A DNA stretch of 64,000 bases from Hyphomicrobiales bacterium (GCA_900473045.1 UCKS01000039.1:1-64000); one strand, 5' to 3'; shown: positions 9,578-19,775, counted from the first letter of the stretch. Numbers and translations: made by a program. Notes: generated by a model from the letters alone, not told the origin.

Positions 9578-10030
9578 TTAAACCGCAGCCGAAATCTTGC
9601 TGGTCTTCAAGAGGATGTTTGTCTCTGTCAGGTTGATCCCGTCGATCAGCCGGATAAGGCGTAGCGTTTCGTCGAAAGTGCCGAGATCCTTGTCTTCCAG
9701 CTCGGCGATGAAATCCCAGCGGCCGTTGGTGGAATGAAGGGCGCGCACCTGCGGCAGGCCGCGCAACTGCATGGCGACGCGATCAGCCATCTTGCCGTGG
9801 ATTTCGATCATCACGATGGCGCGCACACCGCTGCCGGAAAGCTCGGCACCGGTGCGGATGGTGAAGGCGGCAATCGTGCCGGATGCCACCAGCCGGTCGA
9901 TCCGGGCGGCAACGGTCGCGCGCGATGCGCCTGTGGTGGCGGCAAGGGCTGAAACGGGTGTGCGGGCATTGTGGCGCAGCGCACTGATCAGGGCATGATC
10001 AAGATCGTCGAGACTTATCATTCTGTCCAT
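9578..10030 (-). CDS. Lrp/AsnC-family regulator, likely of arginine catabolism
   Basis: About 150 residues. An N-terminal winged helix-turn-helix (LDDLDHALISALRHNARTPV; GASRATVAARIDRL) is followed by a RAM ligand-binding domain (VRALHSTNGRWDFIAELE; NLTETNILLKTSKI). It is divergently transcribed from arginase and ornithine aminotransferase with 129 bases between them, the usual arrangement for a local arginine- or ornithine-responsive activator (compare Agrobacterium/Rhizobium ArcR/RocR-like Lrp members). ATG 10030 is preferred over a GTG at 10036. The effector is inferred from context only. Confidence 0.85.
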   Translation of the reverse strand: MDRMISLDDLDHALISALRHNARTPVSALAATTGASRATVAARIDRLVASGTIAAFTIRTGAELSGSGVRAIVMIEIHGKMADRVAMQLRGLPQVRALHSTNGRWDFIAELEDKDLGTFDETLRLIRLIDGINLTETNILLKTSKISAAV

Positions 10031-10060
10031 CCGCACTTCTCATAGTGTCAATTATTGCCG

Positions 10061-10109
10061 TCTATTTGCCAGTTTTCCATCTATTTGCCAACGAACAAAC
10101 CCGTATAAT
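10061..10109 (+). promoter_or_regulatory. Direct repeats and -10 box of the arginase promoter
   Basis: TCTATTTGCCA occurs at 10061-10071 and again at 10080-10090, 19 bases apart, about two helical turns. A TATAAT hexamer follows at 10104-10109 but has no good -35 at the right distance. The repeats sit where an activator would replace the -35, consistent with Lrp-type control. The link to the neighbouring regulator is inference. Confidence 0.55.
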
Positions 10110-10159
10110 CCGCGCACAAACCGGGCAAACCGGCATCACGCGAACTTGCGGGGAAGACC

Positions 10160-11095
10160 ATGGCTGAATCCAAGAAGAACATCGTGCTCATCGGCGCGCC
10201 ACTCGAAGAAGGCTCCGGCCGTCGCGGTGCTGCGATGGGTCCCGCAGCGCTGCGCATAGCAGGTCTCGACACCATTCTGGCCGGTCTTGGCCACAGCGTC
10301 ACCGACGAAGGCGACCTGAAGCCTTTGCCTGCCCGCGACCTGCCGAACCATCCGAAAGCCAACAATCTGCAGATCGTCGCGGCCATCACCCGAGCGCTCG
10401 ACGAATCGGTGCACCAGGCTGCCCATACCGGCAAATTCCCGGTGATCCTCGGTGGCGATCATGCCCTGTCGATGGGTTCAGTTTCCGGCATGGCGCGCTA
10501 TGCCGCCGAGCAGAACCGTCCGCTCTTCGTGCTCTGGCTCGATGCCCATGCCGATTTCAATTCACCGGCGACATCGCCGTCCGGCAACATGCACGGCATG
10601 CCGGTGGCCTTCTTCTGCGGCCAGGCGGAATTTGCGCCGATCCTCGACAAGGACCGCCCGATGGTCGATCCGAAGAACGTCTTCCAGGTCGGCATCCGCT
10701 CCGTCGATGACCGCGAGCGCGAGGAAATCGCCGAGCATGGCGTCAATGTCTATGACATGCGCGCCATCGACGAGACCGGCATGGCCCATATCATGCACGA
10801 GATCATCGCCACCATCAAAGCCGCCAACGGCTTGTTGCATGTCAGCCTCGACGTCGATTTCCTCGACCCCGAACTGGCACCTGGCGTCGGAACAACGGTT
10901 CCCGGCGGTGCGACCTTCCGCGAAGCGCACCTGATCATGGAAATGCTCTGCGACAGCGGCCTCGTCTCCTCGCTCGACCTGGTCGAACTCAACCCCTTCC
11001 TCGACGACCGCGGCAAGAGCGCTCGCATCCTCGTTGAGCTGACGGCAAGCCTTTTCGGCCGCCGCATCCTTGATCGCCCCACTCGCGGCGCTTGA
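10160..11095 (+). CDS. rocF: Arginase
   Basis: Hydrolyses L-arginine to ornithine and urea with a binuclear Mn2+ centre in the cytoplasm. 311 residues, the family length. Metal ligands are visible in GGDHALSMGS (His), DAHADFN (Asp-His-Asp) and SLDVDFLDP (Asp-Asp). The substrate motif SGNMHGMP is also present. A good ribosome site (GGGGAAG) precedes the ATG. It is followed 27 bases later by ornithine aminotransferase, so the pair converts arginine to glutamate semialdehyde. The downstream ornithine aminotransferase favours arginase over agmatinase. Confidence 0.93.
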   Translation: MAESKKNIVLIGAPLEEGSGRRGAAMGPAALRIAGLDTILAGLGHSVTDEGDLKPLPARDLPNHPKANNLQIVAAITRALDESVHQAAHTGKFPVILGGDHALSMGSVSGMARYAAEQNRPLFVLWLDAHADFNSPATSPSGNMHGMPVAFFCGQAEFAPILDKDRPMVDPKNVFQVGIRSVDDREREEIAEHGVNVYDMRAIDETGMAHIMHEIIATIKAANGLLHVSLDVDFLDPELAPGVGTTVPGGATFREAHLIMEMLCDSGLVSSLDLVELNPFLDDRGKSARILVELTASLFGRRILDRPTRGA

Positions 11096-11122
11096 GCCAA
11101 TAACAAAACGACCGGAGGAACC

Positions 11123-12328
11123 ATGAACACGACCAACGCACTGATCGAAACCGAATACCGGCTCGGCGCACATAACTACAAGCCGATCGACGTCGTGCTG
11201 TCGCGCGGCGAAGGTGTCTATGTCTGGGACCTCGACGGCAACCGCTACCTCGATTGCCTGTCGGCCTATTCCGCCGTCAACCAGGGTCATTGCCACCCGA
11301 AGATCCTGGCGGCGATGGTCGAGCAGGCGCAAAAACTGACGTTGACCTCCCGCGCCTTCCGCAACGACCAGCTTGCCCATTTCTATGAGGAACTGGCAGC
11401 GCTCACAGGCAGCCATAAAATCCTGCCGATGAACTCCGGCGCCGAAGCCGTCGAGACAGCCGTCAAGGCGGTGCGCAAATGGGGTTATGAGGTCAAGGGC
11501 GTTGCAGAGAATAAGGCGGAGATCATTGTCTGCTCCAACAACTTCCATGGCCGTACCATGGGTATTGTCGGTTTCTCGACCGACCCGGATGCCCGCTCCG
11601 GCTTCGGCCCGTTTGCACCCGGCTTCAAGACCGTTCCGTTCGGCGATATCGAAGCCTTCCGCGCCGCGATCAACGAAAACACCGTTGCCTTCCTGATCGA
11701 GCCGATCCAGGGCGAAGCCGGCGTTATGATCCCGCCACAGGGTTATTTCCCGGAGGTTCGCGCACTGTGCTCCAAGCATGGCATCACGCTGATCCTCGAC
11801 GAGATCCAGACCGGCCTCGGCCGCACCGGCAAACTCTTGGCGGAAGAACACGAAGGCATCGAGGCCGACGTGACGCTGATCGGCAAGGCATTGTCCGGCG
11901 GCTTCTATCCGGTCTCAGCCGTTCTTTCGAATTCCGAAGTGCTCGGCGTCCTGAAGCCTGGCCAGCACGGTTCGACCTTTGGCGGCAACCCGCTTGCCTG
12001 CGCCATTGCCCGCGCTTCGCTGAAGGCCCTGACGGACGAAGACATGATCGGCAACTCCGCCCGCATGGGTGACCGTTTCCAGGCCGGCCTCAAGGACATC
12101 CGTTCCAACATCATCAAGGACGTGCGCGGCCGTGGGCTGATGCTCGCCGTCGAGCTGGCGCCGGAAGCCGGTGGTGCCCGCAAATATTGCGAAGCACTGA
12201 AGGAACGCGGTATCTTGGCCAAGGACACCCACGGCGACACCATCCGCATCGCTCCGCCGCTGGTGATCACCGCAGACCAGGTGGATTGGGCCGTCGAACA
12301 ATTCGCGGGCGTTCTCACCGCGCAGTGA
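11123..12328 (+). CDS. rocD: Ornithine aminotransferase
   Basis: Transfers the delta-amino group of ornithine to 2-oxoglutarate, giving glutamate-5-semialdehyde; PLP-dependent class III aminotransferase. 401 residues. Motifs: [52 protein letters not shown], and the PLP lysine in [15 protein letters not shown]. The [12 protein letters not shown] segment is typical of RocD. It has a strong GGAGG site and lies directly after arginase, forming a two-gene arginine-degradation operon. Acetylornithine aminotransferase (ArgD) is the main alternative, but context and the motifs favour RocD. Confidence 0.93.
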   Translation: MNTTNALIETEYRLGAHNYKPIDVVLSRGEGVYVWDLDGNRYLDCLSAYSAVNQGHCHPKILAAMVEQAQKLTLTSRAFRNDQLAHFYEELAALTGSHKILPMNSGAEAVETAVKAVRKWGYEVKGVAENKAEIIVCSNNFHGRTMGIVGFSTDPDARSGFGPFAPGFKTVPFGDIEAFRAAINENTVAFLIEPIQGEAGVMIPPQGYFPEVRALCSKHGITLILDEIQTGLGRTGKLLAEEHEGIEADVTLIGKALSGGFYPVSAVLSNSEVLGVLKPGQHGSTFGGNPLACAIARASLKALTDEDMIGNSARMGDRFQAGLKDIRSNIIKDVRGRGLMLAVELAPEAGGARKYCEALKERGILAKDTHGDTIRIAPPLVITADQVDWAVEQFAGVLTAQ

Positions 12329-12685
12329 GCAGCAATGCAGAAGCCCGGAAACGCGGCTTTCTGCACCCTTTGAATGCACTCGAATTATCTTTTATACCCG
12401 GCGTTGAGCCGGGTATGTTCATTAGTCATATTTATGCAGTTCCTTGTTCGCGAATCTGCAAATCTTAAATATCTGTTCAAGTTTTGCCCCCTAGATATTA
12501 CTACGCGACCGGTTCCAACCGGGCATGAAGCTCTCGCGTGAAGCCGGTCACCCGGTATGACCAGACGACGCAGGCGCAAGTGCCGGTATCGTTCGCCAAC
12601 AGTCCGCATTCCCATTCAGTGAAAATCCGCCCCGACCGCGCGGCGCGCACCCGCGCGCGTTGCCCACCTGCAAGGACCGAAAGCC
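12329..12685. other. Intergenic region between rocD and chemoreceptor gene
   Basis: This 357-base stretch carries no supported gene. It has an imperfect hairpin near 12338-12365 (GCAGAAGCC with GGCTTTCTGC) and a perfect 9-bp stem at 12394-12416 (ATACCCGGC, loop GTTGA, GCCGGGTAT). Neither is followed by a strong T-run, so termination is possible but not certain. The rest should hold the chemoreceptor promoter; I see no clear consensus. Confidence 0.4.
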
Positions 12686-14428
12686 ATGAGCCGTTTTCCA
12701 TCGCCGTTCGGCAGCGACGCCAAGGCAATCCTGGCTGCGATGCAGCGATCCCAAGCCATCATCGAGTTCGATCCGCAAGGTAAAATCCTCACGGCCAACG
12801 AGAATTTCTGCAAAACGCTGGGTTACGAGCTGTCCGAAATCATCGGCCAGCATCACCGTATCTTTGTTGATCCCGCTGATGCGGCAAGTGCCGGCTATCG
12901 CGAATTCTGGGTTCAGCTTGCCCGCGGCGAGTTCGATCGCCGCCAGTACAAGCGCATCGGAAAGGGCGGCCGGGAAATCTGGATCGAGGCATCCTACAAT
13001 CCCGTCTTCCGGGGTTCCAAGCCGTACAAGATCGTCAAGTTTGCAACGGATATAACCGCGACCAGGCTGAAGAGCGCCGAAGACGCCGGCAAGATCGACG
13101 CCATCTCGCGCGCCCAGGCCGTCATCGAATTCACCCCGAACGGCGACATCCTGAGCGCCAACGAGAATCACAGCATGTTCTGCGAACCCGCCTATAGCCG
13201 CAGTGACGCATATAGGGACTTTTGGGCCAAGCTGCGCAACGGCGAGTTTATTGCCGACGAATTCAAGCGGATCGGTCATGGCGGCAGGCAGGTCTGGATT
13301 CAAGCGAGCTACAACCCGATTTTCGGTCTGAACGGATCGGTGATGAAGGTGGTGAAATTCGCAACCGACGTGACCGGCCGCGTCAACAACAGCGAGGAGT
13401 TGGCAGGCGCGCTGAAGGATCTGGCCGATGGCGATCTCGATCAGCATCTCGACCGGCAATTCATCCCAGCGCTCGAAACGCTGCGCATCAGCTTCAACGA
13501 TTCCATCGACAAGCTGAAACAGGCCATGCGCGCCGTGGGTCTCAATGCGCAGGCGATCACTGCCGGTTCGAGCGAGATCCACAATGCTGCCGTGGATCTT
13601 TCAAAGCGCACGGAACAGCAGGCGGCATCGATCGAGGAAACGGCCGCCGCCCTCGAACAAATCACCACCGCCGTGGCAGACAGCAGCCGCCGCGCCGAAG
13701 AGGCCGGTACGCTGGTGGCGCAGACCAAGCTCGGCGCCGAGCGCTCGAGCGAAGTGGTGCGCAATGCCGTCGAGGCGATGGGCAAGATCGAAACCTCATC
13801 GCGCGAGATTTCGAGCATTATCGGCGTGATCGACGAGATCGCCTTCCAGACCAACCTACTTGCGCTGAATGCAGGCGTCGAGGCCGCCCGCGCCGGCGAG
13901 GCAGGCAAGGGGTTTGCCGTGGTGGCGCAGGAAGTGCGCGAACTTGCCCAGCGCTCGGCCAAGGCGGCCAAGGAAATCAAGAGCCTGATCACCACATCCA
14001 GCGACCAGGTCAAAACCGGCGTCTCTCTCGTCGGCCAGGCCGGCAAGGCACTGGAGGAAATCCTGACCCAGGTGCAGCAGATCAACACCAATGTTGCCGC
14101 TATTGTAGAAGGTGCAAAAGAACAGGCGACAGGTTTGAAAGAAATTAACCAGGCTGTGAATACAATGGACCAAGGTACACAGCAGAATGCAGCAATGGTC
14201 GAGCAATCCACGGCTGCCAGCCACGCCTTGGCAAAGGAAGCAGACGGTCTTTTCAGTCTGCTCAGCCAGTTCAAGGTCGGCGAGGCATCGCAGGGTCGCT
14301 TGGCGGCAGCGCGGCAGGACGCAAAACCGGTCGCTTCGCCGGCCCGGGCCATGGCCAGCCGGGTAGCGAAGGCCTTTAGTTCAAACGTGGCAGTTGCCGC
14401 CAATCGGGATAGCTGGGAAGAATTTTGA
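12686..14428 (+). CDS. Soluble methyl-accepting chemotaxis protein with two PAS domains
   Basis: 580 residues with no membrane segment, so a cytoplasmic chemoreceptor. PAS 1 covers about 15-125 and PAS 2 about 140-232. A short HAMP-like stretch (LADGDLDQHLD) and the MCP signalling domain follow, with the hairpin tip EIAFQTNLLALNAGVEAARA. The C-terminus DSWEEF resembles the WEEF-type CheR/CheB docking pentapeptide. Odd: PAS 2 lacks exactly the 16 residues present in PAS 1 as residues 41-56, so ANEN runs directly into HSMFCEP at residue 161/162. Its stop overlaps the start of the following cheW by one base (TGATG), giving translational coupling. Confidence 0.93.
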   Translation: MSRFPSPFGSDAKAILAAMQRSQAIIEFDPQGKILTANENFCKTLGYELSEIIGQHHRIFVDPADAASAGYREFWVQLARGEFDRRQYKRIGKGGREIWIEASYNPVFRGSKPYKIVKFATDITATRLKSAEDAGKIDAISRAQAVIEFTPNGDILSANENHSMFCEPAYSRSDAYRDFWAKLRNGEFIADEFKRIGHGGRQVWIQASYNPIFGLNGSVMKVVKFATDVTGRVNNSEELAGALKDLADGDLDQHLDRQFIPALETLRISFNDSIDKLKQAMRAVGLNAQAITAGSSEIHNAAVDLSKRTEQQAASIEETAAALEQITTAVADSSRRAEEAGTLVAQTKLGAERSSEVVRNAVEAMGKIETSSREISSIIGVIDEIAFQTNLLALNAGVEAARAGEAGKGFAVVAQEVRELAQRSAKAAKEIKSLITTSSDQVKTGVSLVGQAGKALEEILTQVQQINTNVAAIVEGAKEQATGLKEINQAVNTMDQGTQQNAAMVEQSTAASHALAKEADGLFSLLSQFKVGEASQGRLAAARQDAKPVASPARAMASRVAKAFSSNVAVAANRDSWEEF

Positions 14429-14907
14429 TGAACAACACGATCTCTACAGGTACCTTCGGTCACGAAACGCTCGAGATCATCGCCTTCCGTCTTCATGATC
14501 AGGAATTCTGCGTGAAAACCACGACGATCCGCGAAATCCGCGGCTGGGCACCGTCCACCCCGATCCCGCATTCGCCAGCTGATGTTCTCGGCGTGATGAA
14601 CCTGCGCGGCACCGTTATCCCGATCATCGACCTCGCCCACAAGCTCGGCATGAAGAGCACGGTTGCCAATGAGCGCAGCGCCATCGTCGTCGCCGAAGTC
14701 CACAACATGGTCATCGGCCTCGTCGTTGATCGCGTCTCCGACATCCTGACCGTCCGTGGCGATCAGGTTCAGCCGGTCCCGGAAATCACCACATCGTTCG
14801 ACAAGAGCTATGCGGAAGGCATCATCGCCAACGAGACCGGCATGATCTGCTTCCTCAACCTTGCGCGCATGTTCAAGGAACGCGAGATGGAAGACGTAGC
14901 AGCCTGA
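14428..14907 (+). CDS. cheW: CheW-like chemotaxis coupling protein
   Basis: Adaptor that couples chemoreceptors to the CheA kinase. 159 residues, the size of a single CheW domain. Recognised by FRLHDQEFCVKTTTIREI, the conserved VLGVMNLRGTVIPIIDLA core and VDRVSDIL. The ATG at 14428 shares a base with the receptor stop, so the two proteins are probably made in fixed ratio. It serves the upstream soluble receptor and is located away from any visible main che operon. Confidence 0.93.
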   Translation: MNNTISTGTFGHETLEIIAFRLHDQEFCVKTTTIREIRGWAPSTPIPHSPADVLGVMNLRGTVIPIIDLAHKLGMKSTVANERSAIVVAEVHNMVIGLVVDRVSDILTVRGDQVQPVPEITTSFDKSYAEGIIANETGMICFLNLARMFKEREMEDVAA

Positions 14908-14931
14908 TCGCTGCCGCTTCACGATCCCATC

Positions 14932-14957
14932 AAAGAGCGGCTCCGGCCGCTCTTTTT
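14932..14957 (+). terminator. Rho-independent terminator after cheW
   Basis: AGAGCGGC and GCCGCTCT arms with a 4-base loop, then TTTTT. It ends the receptor-cheW operon. Confidence 0.92.
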
Positions 14958-15034
14958 GCGTTTAACGGCGACCGTATCCGGTCTGTCTTTGCTCCCGCAA
15001 AACCAAGGCCAGCGATCAGCACGTTGTAACATGA

Positions 15035-15520
<486 letters not shown>

Positions 15521-15532
15521 TTTCCGTCAAGC

Positions 15533-15562
15533 AACCGGATCGGCAGCAAGGTCGATCCGGTT
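15533..15562. terminator. Bidirectional hairpin between convergent genes
   Basis: AACCGGATCG (15533-15542) pairs with CGATCCGGTT (15553-15562) across a 10-base loop. It lies between the stops of the SFPASDP protein and acvB, and ATTT follows on the plus side. Confidence 0.75.
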
Positions 15563-15574
15563 ATTTCAGTCTGC

Positions 15575-16954
15575 TTAGGGCTTGGCGCTCGCGGCTATCC
15601 TGCGATCAAATCCATCGAGAATACGCTTCACCAGCGCCGGATAGTCCTCGTCGAAATGATGGCCGCCATCAATCCCGATGACCTCGATGCCGGTATCCTT
15701 CAATGTCGGGCAGACATCGTCTTCTTCGTCTGTGCCGTAGATGCACTGCACGAGCGCCGGCTTCATCGTGGTGATATCGTCAGCCGGATCGCCGGCCCCA
15801 TCGGCCGCAGACGCGCCCAGCCATCCGAGCACCGAAATCTTGTAATCCACCTGATGCGACACCGCGAGAAGCGACACCTGCGCTACCCGATCCTTGTCGG
15901 TCTGCGGCAGGAGATTGTAGGTCCTCGGTAGGATGTCTGCTCCGAAGGAATAGCCGATCAGCAGGATGTGCTTGACGTTCCAGCGCTTGCCATAAAAGGC
16001 GATGATGCGGTGCAGGTCATCGGCGGTTTCCTGCGGCTGACGCTCCGACCAGAAGTAACGCAGGGAATCGATGCCGACCACCGGCATGCCCTGCTGCTGC
16101 AGAACATCTCCGACTTCCTTGTCGATATCACGCCAGCCACCGTCACCGGAATAGACGATCGCCATCGTATCGCGCGTCGGCTTGGTTTCGAGCACCGTCA
16201 GGGGCAGACCCAGTGGATTGTCTTCACCTGCAGATGCGGAAACGAGTGCCGACAGCGTATCGGAAAACGCGGTCCACATATCGTCGTCCGTCTCGGTGAT
16301 TTCGATGTCGCTATGCTTGGCGGTCAGCTCGGTAACATGGGCGCGGCCATCCGCCGGCGCATCCTTGGTGAAGAGAACAGTGACCGGATCGGGCAGCGGT
16401 CCGTCGGTCAGACCATACAGCATGTGATCGCCCACCTTCTTCTTGTCGGCTGGCGTGCAGAGCTGCTTGGTCAGCGCGATGCCGGCCTCGGGATCGATGG
16501 CCAATGTCTGCCCAATTGTCGCTGCCGGGGTCTGCGCCGCAATAGCGAGAGCCAGTGCGCCGCCGGCACCGGCACCGGCAACGATCGGCAGCCGATAATC
16601 GCTGTTTTTTGCCGCCCGCTGGACCTGCTGGCTCAGCGCTTCGATATCAGACACCATGTAGATGCAATCGCCGTCGTCCTTGGCTAGCGACGCCAGATAG
16701 CTCGGCAGATCGATGCCGATGACCAGCGCCCCGCCGTCGGTCAGGCTTTTGGCGAGCGTGTCCTCCTTGTCCGACCATCCGGCCTTGTCGGAAATCAGCA
16801 CCACGGCGGCAGCGACATCGCCGGTGGGCATCAGGATGTGCGGCGACGGGATCATGCCCGTGTCGAAGGCGGCAGTATCCTCCGATCGCGCCGAAGACGC
16901 CGTGAAAAACAGGCTGGCTGCAAAGGCGGCCTGGCAGAATGTCTTCAAGATCAT
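15575..16954 (-). CDS. acvB: AcvB/VirJ-family periplasmic lysyl-phosphatidylglycerol hydrolase
   Basis: 459 residues with a Sec signal peptide (TFCQAAFAASLFFTASSARSE). It has two alpha/beta-hydrolase-like VirJ modules. The C-terminal one (from about residue 250) carries the nucleophile motif GYSFGAD and a late histidine (DGGHHFDEDY). Known: AcvB is needed for Agrobacterium virulence, and AtvA of Rhizobium tropici is its orthologue; AcvB hydrolyses lysyl-phosphatidylglycerol in the periplasm. Here it overlaps the upstream lpiA by four bases (ATGA), the lpiA-atvA operon of rhizobia, so synthesis and turnover of the lipid are coupled. The first module lacks an obvious GxSxG (it reads GAGAG). Confidence 0.92.
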   Translation of the reverse strand: MILKTFCQAAFAASLFFTASSARSEDTAAFDTGMIPSPHILMPTGDVAAAVVLISDKAGWSDKEDTLAKSLTDGGALVIGIDLPSYLASLAKDDGDCIYMVSDIEALSQQVQRAAKNSDYRLPIVAGAGAGGALALAIAAQTPAATIGQTLAIDPEAGIALTKQLCTPADKKKVGDHMLYGLTDGPLPDPVTVLFTKDAPADGRAHVTELTAKHSDIEITETDDDMWTAFSDTLSALVSASAGEDNPLGLPLTVLETKPTRDTMAIVYSGDGGWRDIDKEVGDVLQQQGMPVVGIDSLRYFWSERQPQETADDLHRIIAFYGKRWNVKHILLIGYSFGADILPRTYNLLPQTDKDRVAQVSLLAVSHQVDYKISVLGWLGASAADGAGDPADDITTMKPALVQCIYGTDEEDDVCPTLKDTGIEVIGIDGGHHFDEDYPALVKRILDGFDRRIAASAKP

Positions 16955-19551
16955 TTCTTCACAATTCCCTTTACGCCGCCGCCAATCAGGAATGTTGCAT
17001 CCATCAGTGCCAGAACGGGATTGATACCACCACCCGCTGCCATGTAACGCGGCTGCCAGTGCGGATGGAATTTCGACTTGAAGGCCTTCAGGCCCTTGAA
17101 GTTATAGAAGCGCTCGCCGTGTTCGAAAACCGTGCGGCCGACCTTGTCCCAGACGGGCGAAGACCGGCGGCCGGAAAGGCCGGCCAGAGGCGCCATGCCG
17201 AGATTGAACCGCTTGAACCCCTTGTCGCGCAGATACTCCATCAGCGATACGAAGAGGAAGTCCATCGATCCCTTCGGCGCATCCGGCAGGAAGCGCATGA
17301 GGTCGATCGTGCCTTCCTCACAGGCATCGGTCACCAGGATATTGGCAAAGGCAACGATTTTTCCATTCAGGCGCAGAACCCCCACCGGCTGGGCAGCAAT
17401 ATAGCCGGCATTGAACGCGCCGAGCGAAAAGCCCTTTTCCTTGGCACGATGGTGCGCAAGCCAGGCGTCGGAGACCGCGACCAGATCATCCATGATTGCC
17501 GGGATGCCGTCCGGCTCGATGACGGCGAATTCCAGACCGTCGCGCTGGGCACGGCTGACGGTCTGGCGCAAAGTCGCCCACTTGCCGCCCTTCAGCTCGA
17601 ACGTTGTCAGGTCCGCCGTGGCCAATTCGCCAAGACGGAAAGCGCGCAGACCAGCATCCGCATAATAGGAAAGACCGGCAGGCGAGACCTGATAGAAAAC
17701 CGGCCGGCAGCCGCAGGACCGAGCCTCCTCTATGAACCGCCAGATCAGATCTGGCCACGCATCGCGCGGGCCGACGGGATCGAACAGCGCAATCCACGAC
17801 CGGGCCTGGCGGCCATACATGATGAAGGCGCGGCCATCGGTTGAAAACATCAGGCTCTTGTCACCCATCCGCACCAGATTGGCATCCGACATATCCTGCG
17901 CGTTGGCAATGGCGATCGCCCTGTCGATGTCTTCTGTCGACGACGCCTCTCTCGGTCCCTTGGCCGGCCGCAACAGGCTCCAGAGCGCTGCGGCACCGGA
18001 GAATATCGTCAACCCGAGCACGGCGCGAAGGCCGCGCGGCGCCTCCTCCGACAGCTCGAACTGCCACCACAGCGTATTGCTGTATTCCACGTCGCGATAG
18101 ACGAACAACAGCACGATCACTGCAAAAGCGCATAGCGCCAGCATCGCCGTCAACCACGGCAGCGTCAGCCGCTCATTCGACAGGTTTGCCGGTCGGTCAA
18201 ACAGGCGGTGCGTTGCAAGCAGGCTGACGATGAAAAAGGCAAGCAGGCCGGCCTCGATCAGCGCAACGGCCTTCAGCAGCGAGAACAGCAGTGCGATGAC
18301 CGCGACCACCAACGCAGCCCACCAGGCACTGTCCAGCCGCCGGGCCAGGCCACGCGCGACGATGACGAGAACAAGGCCCAGCAAGCTTGCCAGGAAATGC
18401 GTGCCTTCGATGATCGGCAACGGCACATAGTCAGCCAGGAAAGCCAAATTATCGTCCGGCGTCGGAGTGACGCTGGAAAACACCAGCATGGCGGCTAGAA
18501 TAAGCGCCAACGTTGCCAAGAGAAGCGGCGTCAACCGCCCGGCAACGCGGCGAAGGCTGGACGCGACCGGCTTGCGGTAGAGACTGCGCAGCTCGGCGCC
18601 GATGACGAAGATCACAGCCAGAAGCAGCGGCAGAACATGGTAGATCAGGCGGTAAAGGACAAGAGCGCCCAGCACCGTATCGACGTCCACAGCTTGGCCG
18701 AGCGCTGCAACGATCACGGTTTCAAAGACGCCGAGGCCGGCCGGGACATGGCTGAGAACACCAAGTCCGACAGCCACCGCATAGATGGCAAGGAATGCTG
18801 GCCAGCCGATTACATCATCGGGCAACAGGACATAGAGGACCGAGGCCGAAGCGGCGAGATCAAGCACGGTCACAAGGAACTGGCGCGAGGCCGTGCGCGA
18901 ATCCGGAATGCGCAGAGAAAAACGCCCCAGCTGCAAGGCGCGGCCATTACGGCCGGCAACCATCAAGGCCAGCAGGGCGGCCAGGATCAGCACCGCAACG
19001 GCGCGCAAGGCAGATGAACTCATTCCGACAAGCGACGCCACTTCCGGGGCGATCATCAACAGGCTGAGAGCCGCGACGCTGGCAAGCCCGAGCCCGAAGG
19101 CAAGGGTGACGAAGGCGATGATGCCGCCGATTTCCTCCGGCTTCAGGCCAAGGCGCGAATAGGCGCGATAGCGGATGGCGCCGCCGCTCAGCGGCCCGAA
19201 ACCCGCCGTGTTGCCGACGGCATAGGCCGCCGCCGCCGTCAGCGCGACATCGGCATAGGGCAACTTGCGTTTAAGGTAGATCAACGCGCCGACATCGTAG
19301 AAGGTCAGGGCGAAGAAGCTCAAGCCGGTGAAACCGATGGCGAGCACGATAGACGTTGCGCTGGTGTTATCGAGCGCGGACATCACGTCCTCGTAACGAA
19401 CTTCGCTGGTTAAATGGAAGATCGCATAACCCGCAAGACCGAGAATGAGTATCGTAGCAATCGCCGTCAGCAACCGGCCCTGAAGCCACACCCGCTGAAC
19501 CAGGACTTGAACGCCATCGTTCTCATCGTTTCTATCGGCCGGATTGGACAT
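16951..19551 (-). CDS. lpiA: LpiA/MprF, lysylphosphatidylglycerol synthetase and flippase
   Basis: Transfers lysine from Lys-tRNA to phosphatidylglycerol and flips the product across the inner membrane, lowering surface charge and raising resistance to acid and cationic peptides. 866 residues. The N-terminal two thirds have many membrane segments, including the flippase motifs (GNTAGFGPLSGGAIRYRAYS; SHVPAGLGVFE). The cytosolic C-terminal DUF2156 synthase domain holds MRFLPDAPKGSMDFLF and FNLGMAPLAGL. Known rhizobial name lpiA (low-pH inducible). It is the first gene of the operon with acvB. The promoter is presumably within 19552-19660; I saw no clear hexamers. Confidence 0.95.
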   Translation of the reverse strand: MSNPADRNDENDGVQVLVQRVWLQGRLLTAIATILILGLAGYAIFHLTSEVRYEDVMSALDNTSATSIVLAIGFTGLSFFALTFYDVGALIYLKRKLPYADVALTAAAAYAVGNTAGFGPLSGGAIRYRAYSRLGLKPEEIGGIIAFVTLAFGLGLASVAALSLLMIAPEVASLVGMSSSALRAVAVLILAALLALMVAGRNGRALQLGRFSLRIPDSRTASRQFLVTVLDLAASASVLYVLLPDDVIGWPAFLAIYAVAVGLGVLSHVPAGLGVFETVIVAALGQAVDVDTVLGALVLYRLIYHVLPLLLAVIFVIGAELRSLYRKPVASSLRRVAGRLTPLLLATLALILAAMLVFSSVTPTPDDNLAFLADYVPLPIIEGTHFLASLLGLVLVIVARGLARRLDSAWWAALVVAVIALLFSLLKAVALIEAGLLAFFIVSLLATHRLFDRPANLSNERLTLPWLTAMLALCAFAVIVLLFVYRDVEYSNTLWWQFELSEEAPRGLRAVLGLTIFSGAAALWSLLRPAKGPREASSTEDIDRAIAIANAQDMSDANLVRMGDKSLMFSTDGRAFIMYGRQARSWIALFDPVGPRDAWPDLIWRFIEEARSCGCRPVFYQVSPAGLSYYADAGLRAFRLGELATADLTTFELKGGKWATLRQTVSRAQRDGLEFAVIEPDGIPAIMDDLVAVSDAWLAHHRAKEKGFSLGAFNAGYIAAQPVGVLRLNGKIVAFANILVTDACEEGTIDLMRFLPDAPKGSMDFLFVSLMEYLRDKGFKRFNLGMAPLAGLSGRRSSPVWDKVGRTVFEHGERFYNFKGLKAFKSKFHPHWQPRYMAAGGGINPVLALMDATFLIGGGVKGIVKK

Positions 19552-19775
19552 GGAGCACCTGGTGGGGCATTTCGAGTTGTTAGGTCACCGACGATATACA
19601 TCCTGCAACAGCGAAATAAAGTGAACTTAATGTAATCTTCAAGCGCCCGATTCCCGCCTTTTTTGTGCTTGGGAGGCAGACACGGCCAAACTGCAACGCC
19701 ACCCTGACCGAGCAACGGCGCATCATCAGATCCGTCAGCATTGACCGCCCTGCCGCACCAGCCTATTTCAACGTC

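Noticed and set aside
12394-12416. Perfect hairpin considered as the rocD terminator
   Set aside because: It lacks a T-run, so it is listed only as a structure within the intergenic region.
13441-14922. 493-codon minus-strand frame opposite the chemoreceptor and cheW
   Set aside because: Shadow of the conserved MCP signalling domain.
16939-17844. 301-codon plus-strand frame opposite lpiA
   Set aside because: Lies antisense to the conserved synthase domain and shows shadow composition.
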